A stretch of 64,000 bases of DNA from Enoplolaimus lenunculus (taxonomy: Eukaryota; Nematoda; Enoplea; Enoplida; Thoracostomopsidae). Shown here piece after piece: positions 21,738 through 31,308 of this stretch. Both the position numbers and the translations under genes were made by a program. The DNA is taken from the NCBI GenBank assembly GCA_030248215.1, contig JASANG010003235.1, positions 1 through 64,000 on the forward strand. The letters are read 5' to 3'. Below the pieces are notes generated by a model. The model saw only the letters and a list, made by a program, of their open reading frames with translations. It was not told the DNA's origin and did not search any database. Within the stretch, counting starts at the first letter, position 1; the number at the start of each line of letters is the position of its first letter.

Positions 21738-23103
21738 TAATAAATCTTAGTTCCGTTACTAACTTCTAGACTATCTGAAACTTATAGCTTAATTAAAATC
21801 GCCATTTCAAACTCTAAACACGGTGTATGTTTGTGATTATAAATTTCATTTTAAAGGTTTTGCCTTGTGTCTATGATAATGAAGTTTGGAAGCAACCAGA
21901 GGTAAAAAAATATTGGCACCAAAGTCATAGGTCAAAAAGCTTTCCAGGCTCAGACTCAAAGCAAAAAATCTAATGAAATTCGGATGTTAAAACGATGTTG
22001 AGTTGGTTACGAGTAGAAATATCTACAAAAATTATTTGTTCCGTTTTTAAGAAATTTAGATTGCGAAAACAGCGAAAACTGCATTTTGGTTAGTTACATT
22101 TCACTGAAGGACACCAAAGTTATAAAAAAATATAATAAAATTACTATAAAAACTGCCCGAACTTTCGCGAAAACGAATACAACAGTTGAATCATGCAGAC
22201 TTGCGGTTGTTCCCTGATAGATTGATCCCAATCCCATGTACCCACACTTGAAAAACTTTTAGCAGTAGGGGAACCAAAAATTTTCGATAGATGAGGCAGC
22301 CCAATATATCATAGCTAAAAAGCTCGCTAGCGAGAAACCAACTCTAATTGTATTTAATAAATTTTAATACAAAACTTTTGGTTTTTATTGTCGTTTGGGC
22401 GTGGGGGTTACGCCTGGACTCCGCCGTAGTTCTGTCAGTCGTTTTTAAGTAAATTTTGTATTGTCGTTGCGCTCATAAAATAGAATTCTCAGTATGCGAA
22501 AAATGAGCTTGGAGATTAATGCCAGAAATTTAAAATCCACTATCAATCCTGACATCTTTTCGACAGTTTGTTGCCATTATAAATCACATGGGAACCCTAT
22601 AGAACATTCCATTGAGTGAAAAATAATATGTAAACGTCAGTAGTTTTTAGTTTTGATTGTTACAAACTTAAATTACAAATTTTCTTAGCGTTCTAGTGTT
22701 ATATTTAGCTTGCGTACTTGGATGCTATTTGGTATAACGAGAGATATAGAGTTGAATATTTACAAAGAAATTCCTGGAAGGGCAACAAATAAACTTTGTT
22801 AGACTATGTATAGAACATGGTCGTTACAGTAGCATAAGCATATTTCTAAATCTAAGCCTAAGCCTAAGGCTATGATAATGACCGGCTAGACTTGGAGTGC
22901 CGCAATAAATATCCAATGACAATTTAAATAACTAGCCAAAGTGGCTGCAATACTTGTAACGCCGACATCTTGAAGATAATTCAACTTATTTTCACTGTCG
23001 TTGCATGCTAGTTTCTTGGCTTTTTTTATTTTTCATGGGGGCATTACCACTTTATTGAAATGGATTTTGTTAAATAGATATCTTAATACCTTATATATAC
23101 ATA

Positions 23104-23292
23104 CAGTGCCGGAGCAGGCAGGGATAGGGGCTCCCCCCCCCAAATTCTAGGGTGGGTACCCCCAAAATCGCGAGCGAGAAGCCAGACGCATTTTAAAACT
23201 TAAGCTTTTTGTTTCAATGGGTTAGGGTGGGCGCCCTTTTAGGGGTGGCCCCCCTCCAAATGCGGTGTATGGGGTTGGCTGCTCCGGCCCTG
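23104..23292. mobile_element. hAT-like MITE (CAGKGCCGGAGC family)
   Basis: 189 bp with ends CAGTGCCGGAGCAGGCAG and GGCTGCTCCGGCCCTG. The flanking octamers TATACATA and TATACGTA differ at one base. It contains the CGCGAGCGAGAAGCCAGACG motif found across the window. Confidence 0.8.
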
Positions 23293-23699
23293 TATACGTA
23301 TATCGTTAGGAACCAAAATTTAACAGCATAGAAAAGTACGTTGTATCCGAGTTTGGTTTAATCTGATTTTATTCCAATTGGTTTGAAACTATGAGAGTTG
23401 AATTGAAGTTTTAAAATCTAATTTTTGATATCAATATTTGCGTATGTCACAAAATTGAAGTAATTATTCCGTCAGATAAACGCTTATTATCTGGTTAATC
23501 CATCATTTTCGTAATTGTATTGAGCCACCGGTCGGCTCTATGAAACCAGCCCGCAGCGTCAAATTCAGCTTATTCAATTGAACTGAAAAAGTTTTTAATT
23601 TGAGTGATTTTTTCATTTGTGAATGAACGAAAACGTAGGATGCAGAGAAGAACATGATGCTATTCGTCAGTAGTTGCTATATACTATGCCATTTGTCCC

Positions 23700-23848
23700 C
23701 GTGTATAACTGAGTACCGCAACATTAGCCTAAGCATATTCCTAAGCCTAAGTGTAAAGCTTATTAGTTAAGATAAGCCTAAACTATTCCTAGGCCTAAGA
23801 CTCAGCGTAAACTAGCCTCTACCTCTAAAGCTTAAGCTTACTCTATTA
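23700..23848 (+). mobile_element. CCTAAG-hexamer MITE
   Basis: AACATTAGCCTAAGCATATTCCTAAGCC-type start with repeated CTAAG units, ending AAGCTTAAGCTTACTCTATT. The right terminus is lost. Confidence 0.6.
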
Positions 23849-23895
23849 GTCCAAAGCAAGTCGCTTGAATGAAATTTTTTTGATTCATGCCTGCA

Positions 23896-24035
23896 CTGTA
23901 GTGACCTGAATAATAGGGGGTAAAAAATGGTGGTCTCCCATTTGAGTTCCAACCAATAGAGGTCTGTATATATACTTGATTAGAGTCCGTTATTGGATAA
24001 AATCCATAGATCCTAATTACAGTCCAGTAAAAAGA
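23896..24035 (+). mobile_element. TA-flanked family, 5' fragment
   Basis: It begins CTGTAGTGACCTGAATAA and keeps the AGTCCGTTATTGGATA region, then decays. No right end. Confidence 0.65.
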
Positions 24036-24529
24036 ATCCACAACAAAAGAACGGACTAGACAGACTATACACAGCCAGCATAAAATTTGTGAAATCCAAA
24101 CAAATTGATACCTGTTAACCCTACCTTATAGTATTTTCGGCGGCACTGAAGTTTTTTATTGTCAACGATGAACAACAGACATGGCAATCAACAAAAATAC
24201 TTCGGATGCTTTGATTTCAGCCCGAAAGAAAGAATATAAAAGCAGGGTATTGGATCCAACTGGGGTAGAGCAAAGCGAGCAAAAAGCCAGACGCAATACT
24301 CTTGTATTATAGTGACAAATGTGCAAAATTTTTTAACCTTTTACCTAAAACATGTATCGTTTAGCCAATTTACGACTGAATGTTAATATAACTTTCCGCA
24401 GAAATATAGTAAATTTTTAAAGCGATTACGTTCATTTCCTTCTGCATAAACAAATTTAGTTTTACGTGGGTCCGATATGGGGCTCCAATTACTCGATTCC
24501 TTCAAAATTAGCCCTTGTTAATCAGACAC

Positions 24530-24672
24530 GTTGCCATTTCACCTTGCTAGGGCGGCTAAACATTTTCAATATGGGCATACAAGGGTTTTCATTGACTTGT
24601 TGATTTACAAGCAAGGTTGACAAAATTTTTCCACGAGAGTTGAGCGTCCCATGGCCCCCCTTGGCTACAGGC
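24530..24672. mobile_element. hAT-like MITE (GGGCCCGTAGC family), reverse copy
   Basis: TTTCACCTTGCTAGGG at the left, GATTTACAAGCAAGGTTGA inside, and CCTTGGCTACAGGCCCGTGG at the right. A similar copy follows at 24968-25125. Confidence 0.6.
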
Positions 24673-25149
24673 CCGTGGCTAAAAAGCTAATGAAAATGAA
24701 ACTTTTGTTTGCTACAATAACGAGCATTTATAAAAAGTTTGTGTTTATATAAGTGCATTTAATTTTTATTATCGTGAATTTTTGTGGCACGCGTTTGTGT
24801 TGCGTTTTCAGTTGCTAAAACAACTGAATTATTGTCTATAAATATTTGTTTGTGATCATCATTTCTGAATATATTTCGTAGAAAGTCCCTGTGTTTTCTA
24901 GAATAGGTACACTGTTCGGTTAGTACGCGAGGGTTTTTTTTTTTTTTAAAACATTAACGTAAACTAGGCTCATAGCCAGCTCACCTTGCTACGGGGGGGG
25001 CTTTAAACATTTTTCAGGCACGGCATACAAGGGTTTTTACGATTACTTTCAAGCAAGGTTGAAGATTTTCTACGCGCATCAAATTATTCCAAGGTGCCTG
25101 AGCTTCCTTTGGTTACGGGCCCGACGTAAACTTAGGATTTGTTTTGGGA

Positions 25150-25340
25150 TCACACGCAGTCGTAGTAGATGGAGTCTTGGCTTTTGGGTACGGGCGATTG
25201 GGAAGTTTTTTTGAGCATTGAGAGAACATTTCTCGAAAGCGATTTTTGCAACAAATCAAAAACTGTTCTGTGATACAAGTACTGTTCAGGCGTCCAATTA
25301 TATTTGTGAAAATTTATTGCCAGATTTTTACGGACAAGAC
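25150..25340 (-). CDS. Orphan minus-strand reading frame, candidate terminal exon
   Basis: It encodes NFHKYNWTPEQYLYHRTVFD, then LLQKSLSRNVLSMLKK, and ends DSIYYDCV with a stop at 25150-25152. An AG acceptor is possible just above 25340. Composition looks protein-like, but no partner exon or family was recognised. Confidence 0.28.
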
Positions 25341-25727
25341 GTAACAATTTGCTTTAAGGCTATAAAACTATAGCTTTGCGTCACAGCGTTAAATTTCGTA
25401 TCTGGTATCATTCTCTAATACCATCAATATGGGATATCACAACAGGCGAGGGAAAGCTTCACCCCTACACCGGCTCGTAATCAAAGGCTGCCTTAGTGGT
25501 TTAGCGTCTCTGAAAAATTTTCTGTCCCTCCCTAGAAACCTTACAAATTTGCTTGTAAATCGTCGCAAACCTTTGTATGCCCGTCCTAAGCTTTTTTCTG
25601 CCGCTCCCCCCTTTGCAAGATGAGTTGGCTACGGGCTTGTTCCTATACGGAGTAGGACCCATGTTACTTTAAGGGGCGTCCAGGTTTCGATTGGTTCAAT
25701 AAAAGAGTAGGTTTAGGCTCTGGATTA

Positions 25728-25925
25728 TATTTTTTGGTTAAGGCTTAGGCTTAGGCTTAAGCTTAGGAACTCATTTTTGCAACGCTTAGGCTTAGGCTTA
25801 GGCTTGGGCTTAGGCTTATGAACTCATTTTTGTAACGCTCCGGCTTCGGTTTAGGCTTAGGCTTAGGAACTCATTTTTGCAACGCTCATGCTTAGGCTTA
25901 GGCTTAGGAATACGCTTGATCTATT
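25728..25925 (-). repeat. Expanded CTTAGG hexamer array in a MITE
   Basis: Runs of GGCTTAGGCTTAGGCTTAGG are interrupted three times by GGAACTCATTTTTGCAACGC, giving a higher-order tandem of roughly 45-60 bp. The edges (AATACGCTTGATC) still resemble the dispersed MITE. Confidence 0.75.
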
Positions 25926-26825
25926 GTATACGCCCCTTATAGTAACATTGCTCTGGAGTAGAAAGTGTCTTCGAGAGTATTAAGAATTCTAGCATTGCAA
26001 AAATTTCCCTTACTAAAAATCATCTTGTCCATTCTATTTAACCAGTTCTTGGTACCTGATTTGCATTTTGCCTCCCGAATGCTTACACAACTTTAAACTG
26101 ACGTAATCTTTGCAAAAAAACTAAGTTAAACCCAACTGTATTACATCTCTTTTAATTAAAGAAATCTAAAACTTTTCATTTCGCAGCGCACTAAGTTTAT
26201 TCATCTAAAGCGATCATGCCTCAGGTTTGGATCAGTTTTTCATACTCAAAATGAGATAATGAAACCAGAGAAAACAAGCCAGGTTTTCAATTTCGGGAGT
26301 GTATAATCTCATATAAGTTTTATACGAGTAAGCGAAGCGAGCAAAAATTTAATACTCTTGAAGTTCCCCTTTTTTCTGATGCCTCCTGAAATTCCAGAGG
26401 ATATATTCGCCTTATCCTTACTTGAATACGGTCCTGAACCACACCATAAGTAAATATTGTCGTAAACATGTTTGCTATTTAAATTCAATTGCTCTGATAT
26501 TGAAATTATACCGTTATCTTGTCTATGATTAGAACTTGAAATACACGTATTATTTCAAGATGTTCATGAATAAACCCCAGGGCTTAATGACCCTGAAAAT
26601 TTGGTTCAAACCGACCATAGGTTACAAATTTGCAAGAACCACTGTTCTAAGCGGTTGAAAATCAAAAGACAGACAGAGTTCAGCGCCGTATAGTCCTAGG
26701 GGTGTATAATATTCAAGTTCCGAGTAATTGTTCTTTCAATATACCTATACCTTTAATATAATTTATACGACGAATATTTTTACGTTTGTATTGCTATTTC
26801 CTACATAATGGTAGAAAACCATTCA

Positions 26826-27048
26826 CACTGTAAATACGAGGGTGAGGTATTTTAACTGAGAATGAGTTGAATCATCATTCTGTCTGAATTAGAACTATCA
26901 CAACTCAGAATTATGAGTTGATCCAACTCATTCTGAATCAATCAACATACCCGGAATGAACTCAACACAGAGTGAGATAAGCGTCATGATATTAACTCAG
27001 AAATAACTAACTTTCCGTCTGAGTTGATTAACTCATTAAATTTACAGT
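26826..27048. mobile_element. MITE rich in TGAGTT/AACTCA palindromes
   Basis: CACTGTAAATACG at the left and TAAATTTACAG at the right, with alternating AATGAGTTGAAT and AACTCAGAATTATGAGTT inside. Confidence 0.7.
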
Positions 27049-27279
27049 AAGGGAACCTTAATGTTTTAAGATTAATAGCTTGATTAAGACTTGAACTTTC
27101 AACGCTTATCACGAAAATTATAAAATTTTCAGGCCGAGGCAATCCATATATTGATCAATTTGTGCCAAATATATGTAAATTCTATTGTAAGAACCAACAT
27201 TTGAATCGTTTTTCGGTGCTGACCACGTTTCCAGCAATCTTCATCTGTTGTTACGCCATTGGATTACAGGCCATACATC

Positions 27280-27450
27280 CAGGGCCGGAGCGGCTTCCCT
27301 CATTCCCCCCATTTGGGGACACCACCCCTAAAGGGGCACACACTCTAGCCAGTTGAAACAAAAACCGCCGAAGTTTTAAAATGCGTCTGCTTTTCGCTCG
27401 ATTCGCTCTCGAGTTTGGGGGAGCCCCCACCCTCGTTTGCTCCGGCACAG
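27280..27450. mobile_element. hAT-like MITE (CAGKGCCGGAGC family)
   Basis: Ends CAGGGCCGGAGCGGC and TTTGCTCCGGCACAG. The flanking octamers CATACATC and CAAGCACC match at five of eight bases. It contains the CGCTCGATTCGCTCTCGAG motif. Confidence 0.65.
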
Positions 27451-27827
27451 CAAGCACCTTGGGTGCACACAATAGGACCGATATGGCGACATCTCAATCT
27501 CTAAAATTACTACAAAGGCGATAACAAAGAAAGATTTACAGCGCTCATAACGGTTTAGTGATCGTTTCTTGAACTTGCGAAAACCGTTTCAAGTAGCACA
27601 GTTGAATTGAAGTTTAGTTAACTTCAAATAAACGCATTGCACCCTTAAAGAATTGACATTTTTTTTGCTTTTACAACAGTATGATAACTAATCACTTACA
27701 ATTATGTTGCCAAAAACGTTACTACCAAAAATGTTTTTACATTTTAATTGCTATATTTTGTGTTATATTTTATTTGTTTTTTGCAGAATAACAGCTATTT
27801 ATCATAAGGCAGTACAGTGTGGTAACA

Positions 27828-27983
27828 AAACCAGTTCATCTTGCTATATGGTGGCTAAATATTTTAAGATTGGGCATACAAGAGTGTTCGATAACTTACA
27901 AGTTATTTTGAAAATTTGTAGGAAAAGTCAAAATTGCTCCAGGGTGGCTGAGGCATTTCGGCGCGCCGTTTGGCTACGGGCCG
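27828..27983. mobile_element. hAT-like MITE (GGGCCCGTAGC family), reverse copy
   Basis: AGTTCATCTTGCTATATGG, GGGCATACAAG and TTACAAG blocks, ending TTTGGCTACGGGCCGTG. Confidence 0.55.
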
Positions 27984-28749
27984 TGCGGCAAAATTGATTG
28001 CAATTCTTTCAGCGTAGTTTTTGGCTTTTTCTATAGTGCCAGTGCACTTTAGGCGGTGTCTACAGCAACCTGCGTGCTATATGTCACAATTTTCACATGC
28101 TAGGCGGAAAATTCTTGTATACTGGTTGCATTCTGCTGAACTATGATCTACAGGTGCATAAAATATTCCTGCTTTAAAATAAAGTATGAAAAAGTTAGGG
28201 CAAACTGTGTACGCGAAATAATGCACAATGCGCAGTGTTTAATAATTGTTACTGTTTTGCGTAACGGAAATTTTACAAGACGTGAGAACACCCGCGGGGT
28301 ACAGCGTTAAGCTTTTAAACGCCTTCTACTTGAGATTATTGGGCCGTTGGAATTTTGAAATTACGAATCGGACAATGGCGACCTTGATTCTGAAATTGAT
28401 TTCATATAGATAAAAGTACATCAACAGTGGCCAATGCCAACAGTACAAGCCGAAAAATATGCAGGTAATAGAAACGTGTGAAATTTGAAATATTGAGAAC
28501 AAAAATTCATTGAAAATAAATTGAAGTCCATAACCGCGAATGCTAAAACATTTTCCAAAAATAGCAGGCAGCTTACTGGATTTTGCTTTTTCATAACTGA
28601 ATTGGTTTCTCAATCCGAGCCTTAAATTTGTGCCTGTGTAAAACCAAATCCGAACTTATGTTGTCACCCTGTTGCTTAGATCTAAATTGCGTTGATTCGT
28701 TACTTTTATTTGTGATTCATCTCTATTGAACGAACGTAAAGAAGTCAAT

Positions 28750-28840
28750 TTTATGACAATAGTTTGTGGTTTGTGTGTGGGTCAAAAATAAGCTGTGAAA
28801 TTTTGCCCCCCCCCATTTTGATATCCTGGATCCGCCACTG
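28750..28840 (+). mobile_element. hAT-like MITE (CARTGGCGGATCC family), 3' fragment
   Basis: GTTTGTGTGTGGGTCAAAAA then a C-run and the end ATCCTGGATCCGCCACTG, as in the 41670 copy. The left half is missing. Confidence 0.75.
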
Positions 28841-29981
28841 GAATCAGATGATTGATATGCCAATAAAATATTCATACGAGAAAGCAGGGCCAGTCTAGCA
28901 CCACAAACATATCAGTTGGGGTGGCCTCGAGATTAGACGGGAAATTGAAAGTTCCCTTGTTACATATACTAGTACATGTAGTTGCACATATGTGCAACTG
29001 GACTAAAGCTTCTCCGGCCTTAGGATAAATTGTTGCCTGGGGCCCCTCATAGTTAAGTAAACGAAATTAAAAAAACTGCTTTTTGCAATGCTGTAGTACT
29101 TTGCAGATATAACACACATCAGAAACTACTGGTATTCTTAATACATACTGTCTTAATTTGAATACGTAACGTAAATAAAAAATTTGTTGGAGCGCTGCCC
29201 AAAACACGCACATGGGGCATTCCAGCTTTAATATATAGATAATACAAAATACGACAGGCTTTTCGTTCGCGTTGCTCGCTAGGTTTAACCAATTGAGGGC
29301 GTCAAAATTGGCTGTCATTTGCTCCGTTCATTAAGGATTTCTTTACTGCTGTATCCGCTGTTGTAACCCTTGGTTGCCCAAAAATACCCTTTTATCGTAT
29401 TAATTTCTCAAACAGAACAATTCCAAACTACGATTTTGTATGCGGATTCAAAAATGTGTAGTTTATCGCTCGCTTCGCATGCGATAATTTCAGTGGCTGT
29501 TGCTAACACAGAAAAAACTTTGATCCTTTAGACGAAATCTAGTAATGCAAGCGGCGGACACCGCTTCAACCTTCACTGATTCCTATCACTTTTACGGGGA
29601 TCCAGACGTTTCAGCATAAAGGTACAAATCGAACATCTGTAAAATTTTGTTGTCACCTATGAAGGCCCCACGCTCATCAATTTGGAGGGGGATACACTTG
29701 CTAAGACCGACCGTGCGAAAAAGGGACAAACCGCAACGCCTCGAAGACTACAAAACTGTTTGGTCCGGTTCAATTAAACCTAATATAAAATCTAACAAAA
29801 TTAGTTTCCATTGACTAGAAAGTTAAATAGTCTTATTTGAATGGTTTAATTTAACGTGAAGGCTAACGAAAAACCCCGCACGACTGTAATCTATCAGATT
29901 AGTGAGGGTGTATGTCATTTCGTTGTGTGCCAAATGTAGCTAGTTATAGGCCACTGGCGTTCTTACGTAGGTTCCTACTTA

Positions 29982-30208
29982 CACTGTAAATTCCAGTGAG
30001 TTGATTTGAATTCAAAATGAGTTGAATCATTCAGTCGGAGTTAGTACCATAGAACTCACAATTTTGAGTTGATTCAACTCCCCAGAGTCAACTGAAATCG
30101 GATTGAGAATCAACTCAACTCAGAGTGAGTTAAAATTTTCTGTTATTAACTCAGCAATAACTAACTTTCCGGCTCAATTGATTCATTAACTCATTAGAAT
30201 TTACAGTG
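29982..30208. mobile_element. MITE rich in TGAGTT/AACTCA palindromes, intact ends
   Basis: 227 bp flanked by TA. Perfect short ends CACTGTAAATTC and GAATTTACAGTG. Confidence 0.82.
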
Positions 30209-30704
30209 TAGCTTTATGTTTAGTATTTTCAAATGTATGCAGTACTCATAGCAAGCTAGTGTTAGGTGTTGCAACTTTCAAAATATAATTATTGACACGT
30301 ATTGTATTAACTTAACAACTAGTACATTTGTACTTCGGGCAATTATGTTTGGCAACTAGGCTTTTAAACACTTTCCTTCTACAAGCTTAAGCTTAGTTTC
30401 CTATTTCCAACGTCTATTAATAAGATTAGCGTTCCGTCCAAACAGTTGTTCTAGCTGTCCTGAGCTGATAAATGGCAATTGGCATTGCCTAGTTGTCAAA
30501 TGTTATATCAAATGTAAAGAACAAGGCCGTCATAGTAGTACAAACATATCCATAAGCCTAAATCTAAGAGCAAGAATGATGAGCTTTTATACCTAAACCT
30601 AAGCCTAAGAAAAACAGCCTGACGTTCTGCCCCTGACCTTTGAATTTGTCAGTGTTACAAATAGTTACTCATAATCCTTTAACGCTGATCTGCCAAGTGC
30701 TCTA

Positions 30705-31147
30705 CTGTAGTGACGCAAATAAGAGAAGGGGGACTGATATTTATTTTGCCTCTCGAGAGGGTATCCCCCGGGTTATTCAGCTACGGAATGTTATTAGTTT
30801 TGAACCCGCCCTCCGCAGCCCTTCGTTACTGATATATCAGGTATTGCAACTATCCGTTGAATTAAACGTTTATTTGTCTTGCATCAAAAACGTGAGCGAT
30901 AATGCTACGTTATAGTTAGGAATGTACTTTCAAAGCTTAAGTATGCTTTATAGATCGAACTCAACTTTATTATATGGTCCCGGAGTCATTTATGCCCTAC
31001 GATTAGAGATAATTGACAATTATGGACTCTAATTTGGGTTTATGGACTCTATCCGCTTGCGTACTCTTATTAGGGATACGGAGTCGTATTGATTGAGACT
31101 GAAAATGGGCACCCTCTTAATACCCCTGCTTATCCGAGTCACTACAG
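30705..31147 (-). mobile_element. TA-flanked inverted-repeat element just upstream of egfr
   Basis: 443 bp between TA dinucleotides, with ends CTGTAGTGACGCAAATAAG and CTTATCCGAGTCACTACAG. Its right end is 55 bp before the egfr start codon, so it must lie in the 5' UTR, an upstream intron or the core promoter. Confidence 0.88.
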
Positions 31148-31182
31148 TACAAATTTGAAAATCGCTTCAATATTAATAAATA

Positions 31183-31206
31183 ATGTTAAAAAATTGTTTA
31201 AAATGA
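31183..31206 (+). promoter_or_regulatory. Short upstream ORF overlapping the egfr start codon
   Basis: ATG at 31183 opens a seven-codon frame ending in TGA at 31204-31206, overlapping the egfr ATG (31203) as ATGA. If both lie in one mRNA it could lower or couple initiation. Whether 31183 is transcribed is unknown. Confidence 0.4.
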
Positions 31207-31308
31207 ACAAAATAATGCCAGGCTACTGGTTTATATTAGCAGTTTTATTTGTTTACGTTGTACAAGTTCACGCTGGAGGAATGTTATGGAGTAACCCAGC
31301 AGGGAAAA
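31203..31308 (+). CDS. egfr: egfr exon 1: start and signal peptide
   Basis: Encodes [20 protein letters not shown] and then QVHAGG, a signal peptide likely cut after HA. Donor GTGAGT, leaving phase 1. This ATG is chosen because the signal peptide starts there; the open frame upstream is transposon sequence. Confidence 0.88.

Larger units (their letters stand above)
17266..31202. other. Repeat-dominated intergenic region
   Basis: Between the candidate terminal exon and egfr I find one tRNA, two orphan reading frames (18419, 25150) and the listed transposon copies. CCTAAG MITE fragments also lie near 22810 and 30520. The remainder is AT-rich sequence in which no conserved coding or regulatory signal was recognised. 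Confidence 0.6.

Noticed and set aside
25735-25925. Interstitial telomere or chromosome end (TTAGGC runs)
   Set aside because: The hexamers lie inside a dispersed MITE with recognisable ends and occur in both orientations across the window, between ordinary genes.
28326-28613. 95-codon minus-strand frame with hydrophobic segments
   Set aside because: AT-rich composition, no family resemblance, no convincing exon borders; its start lies near a SINE-like fragment.
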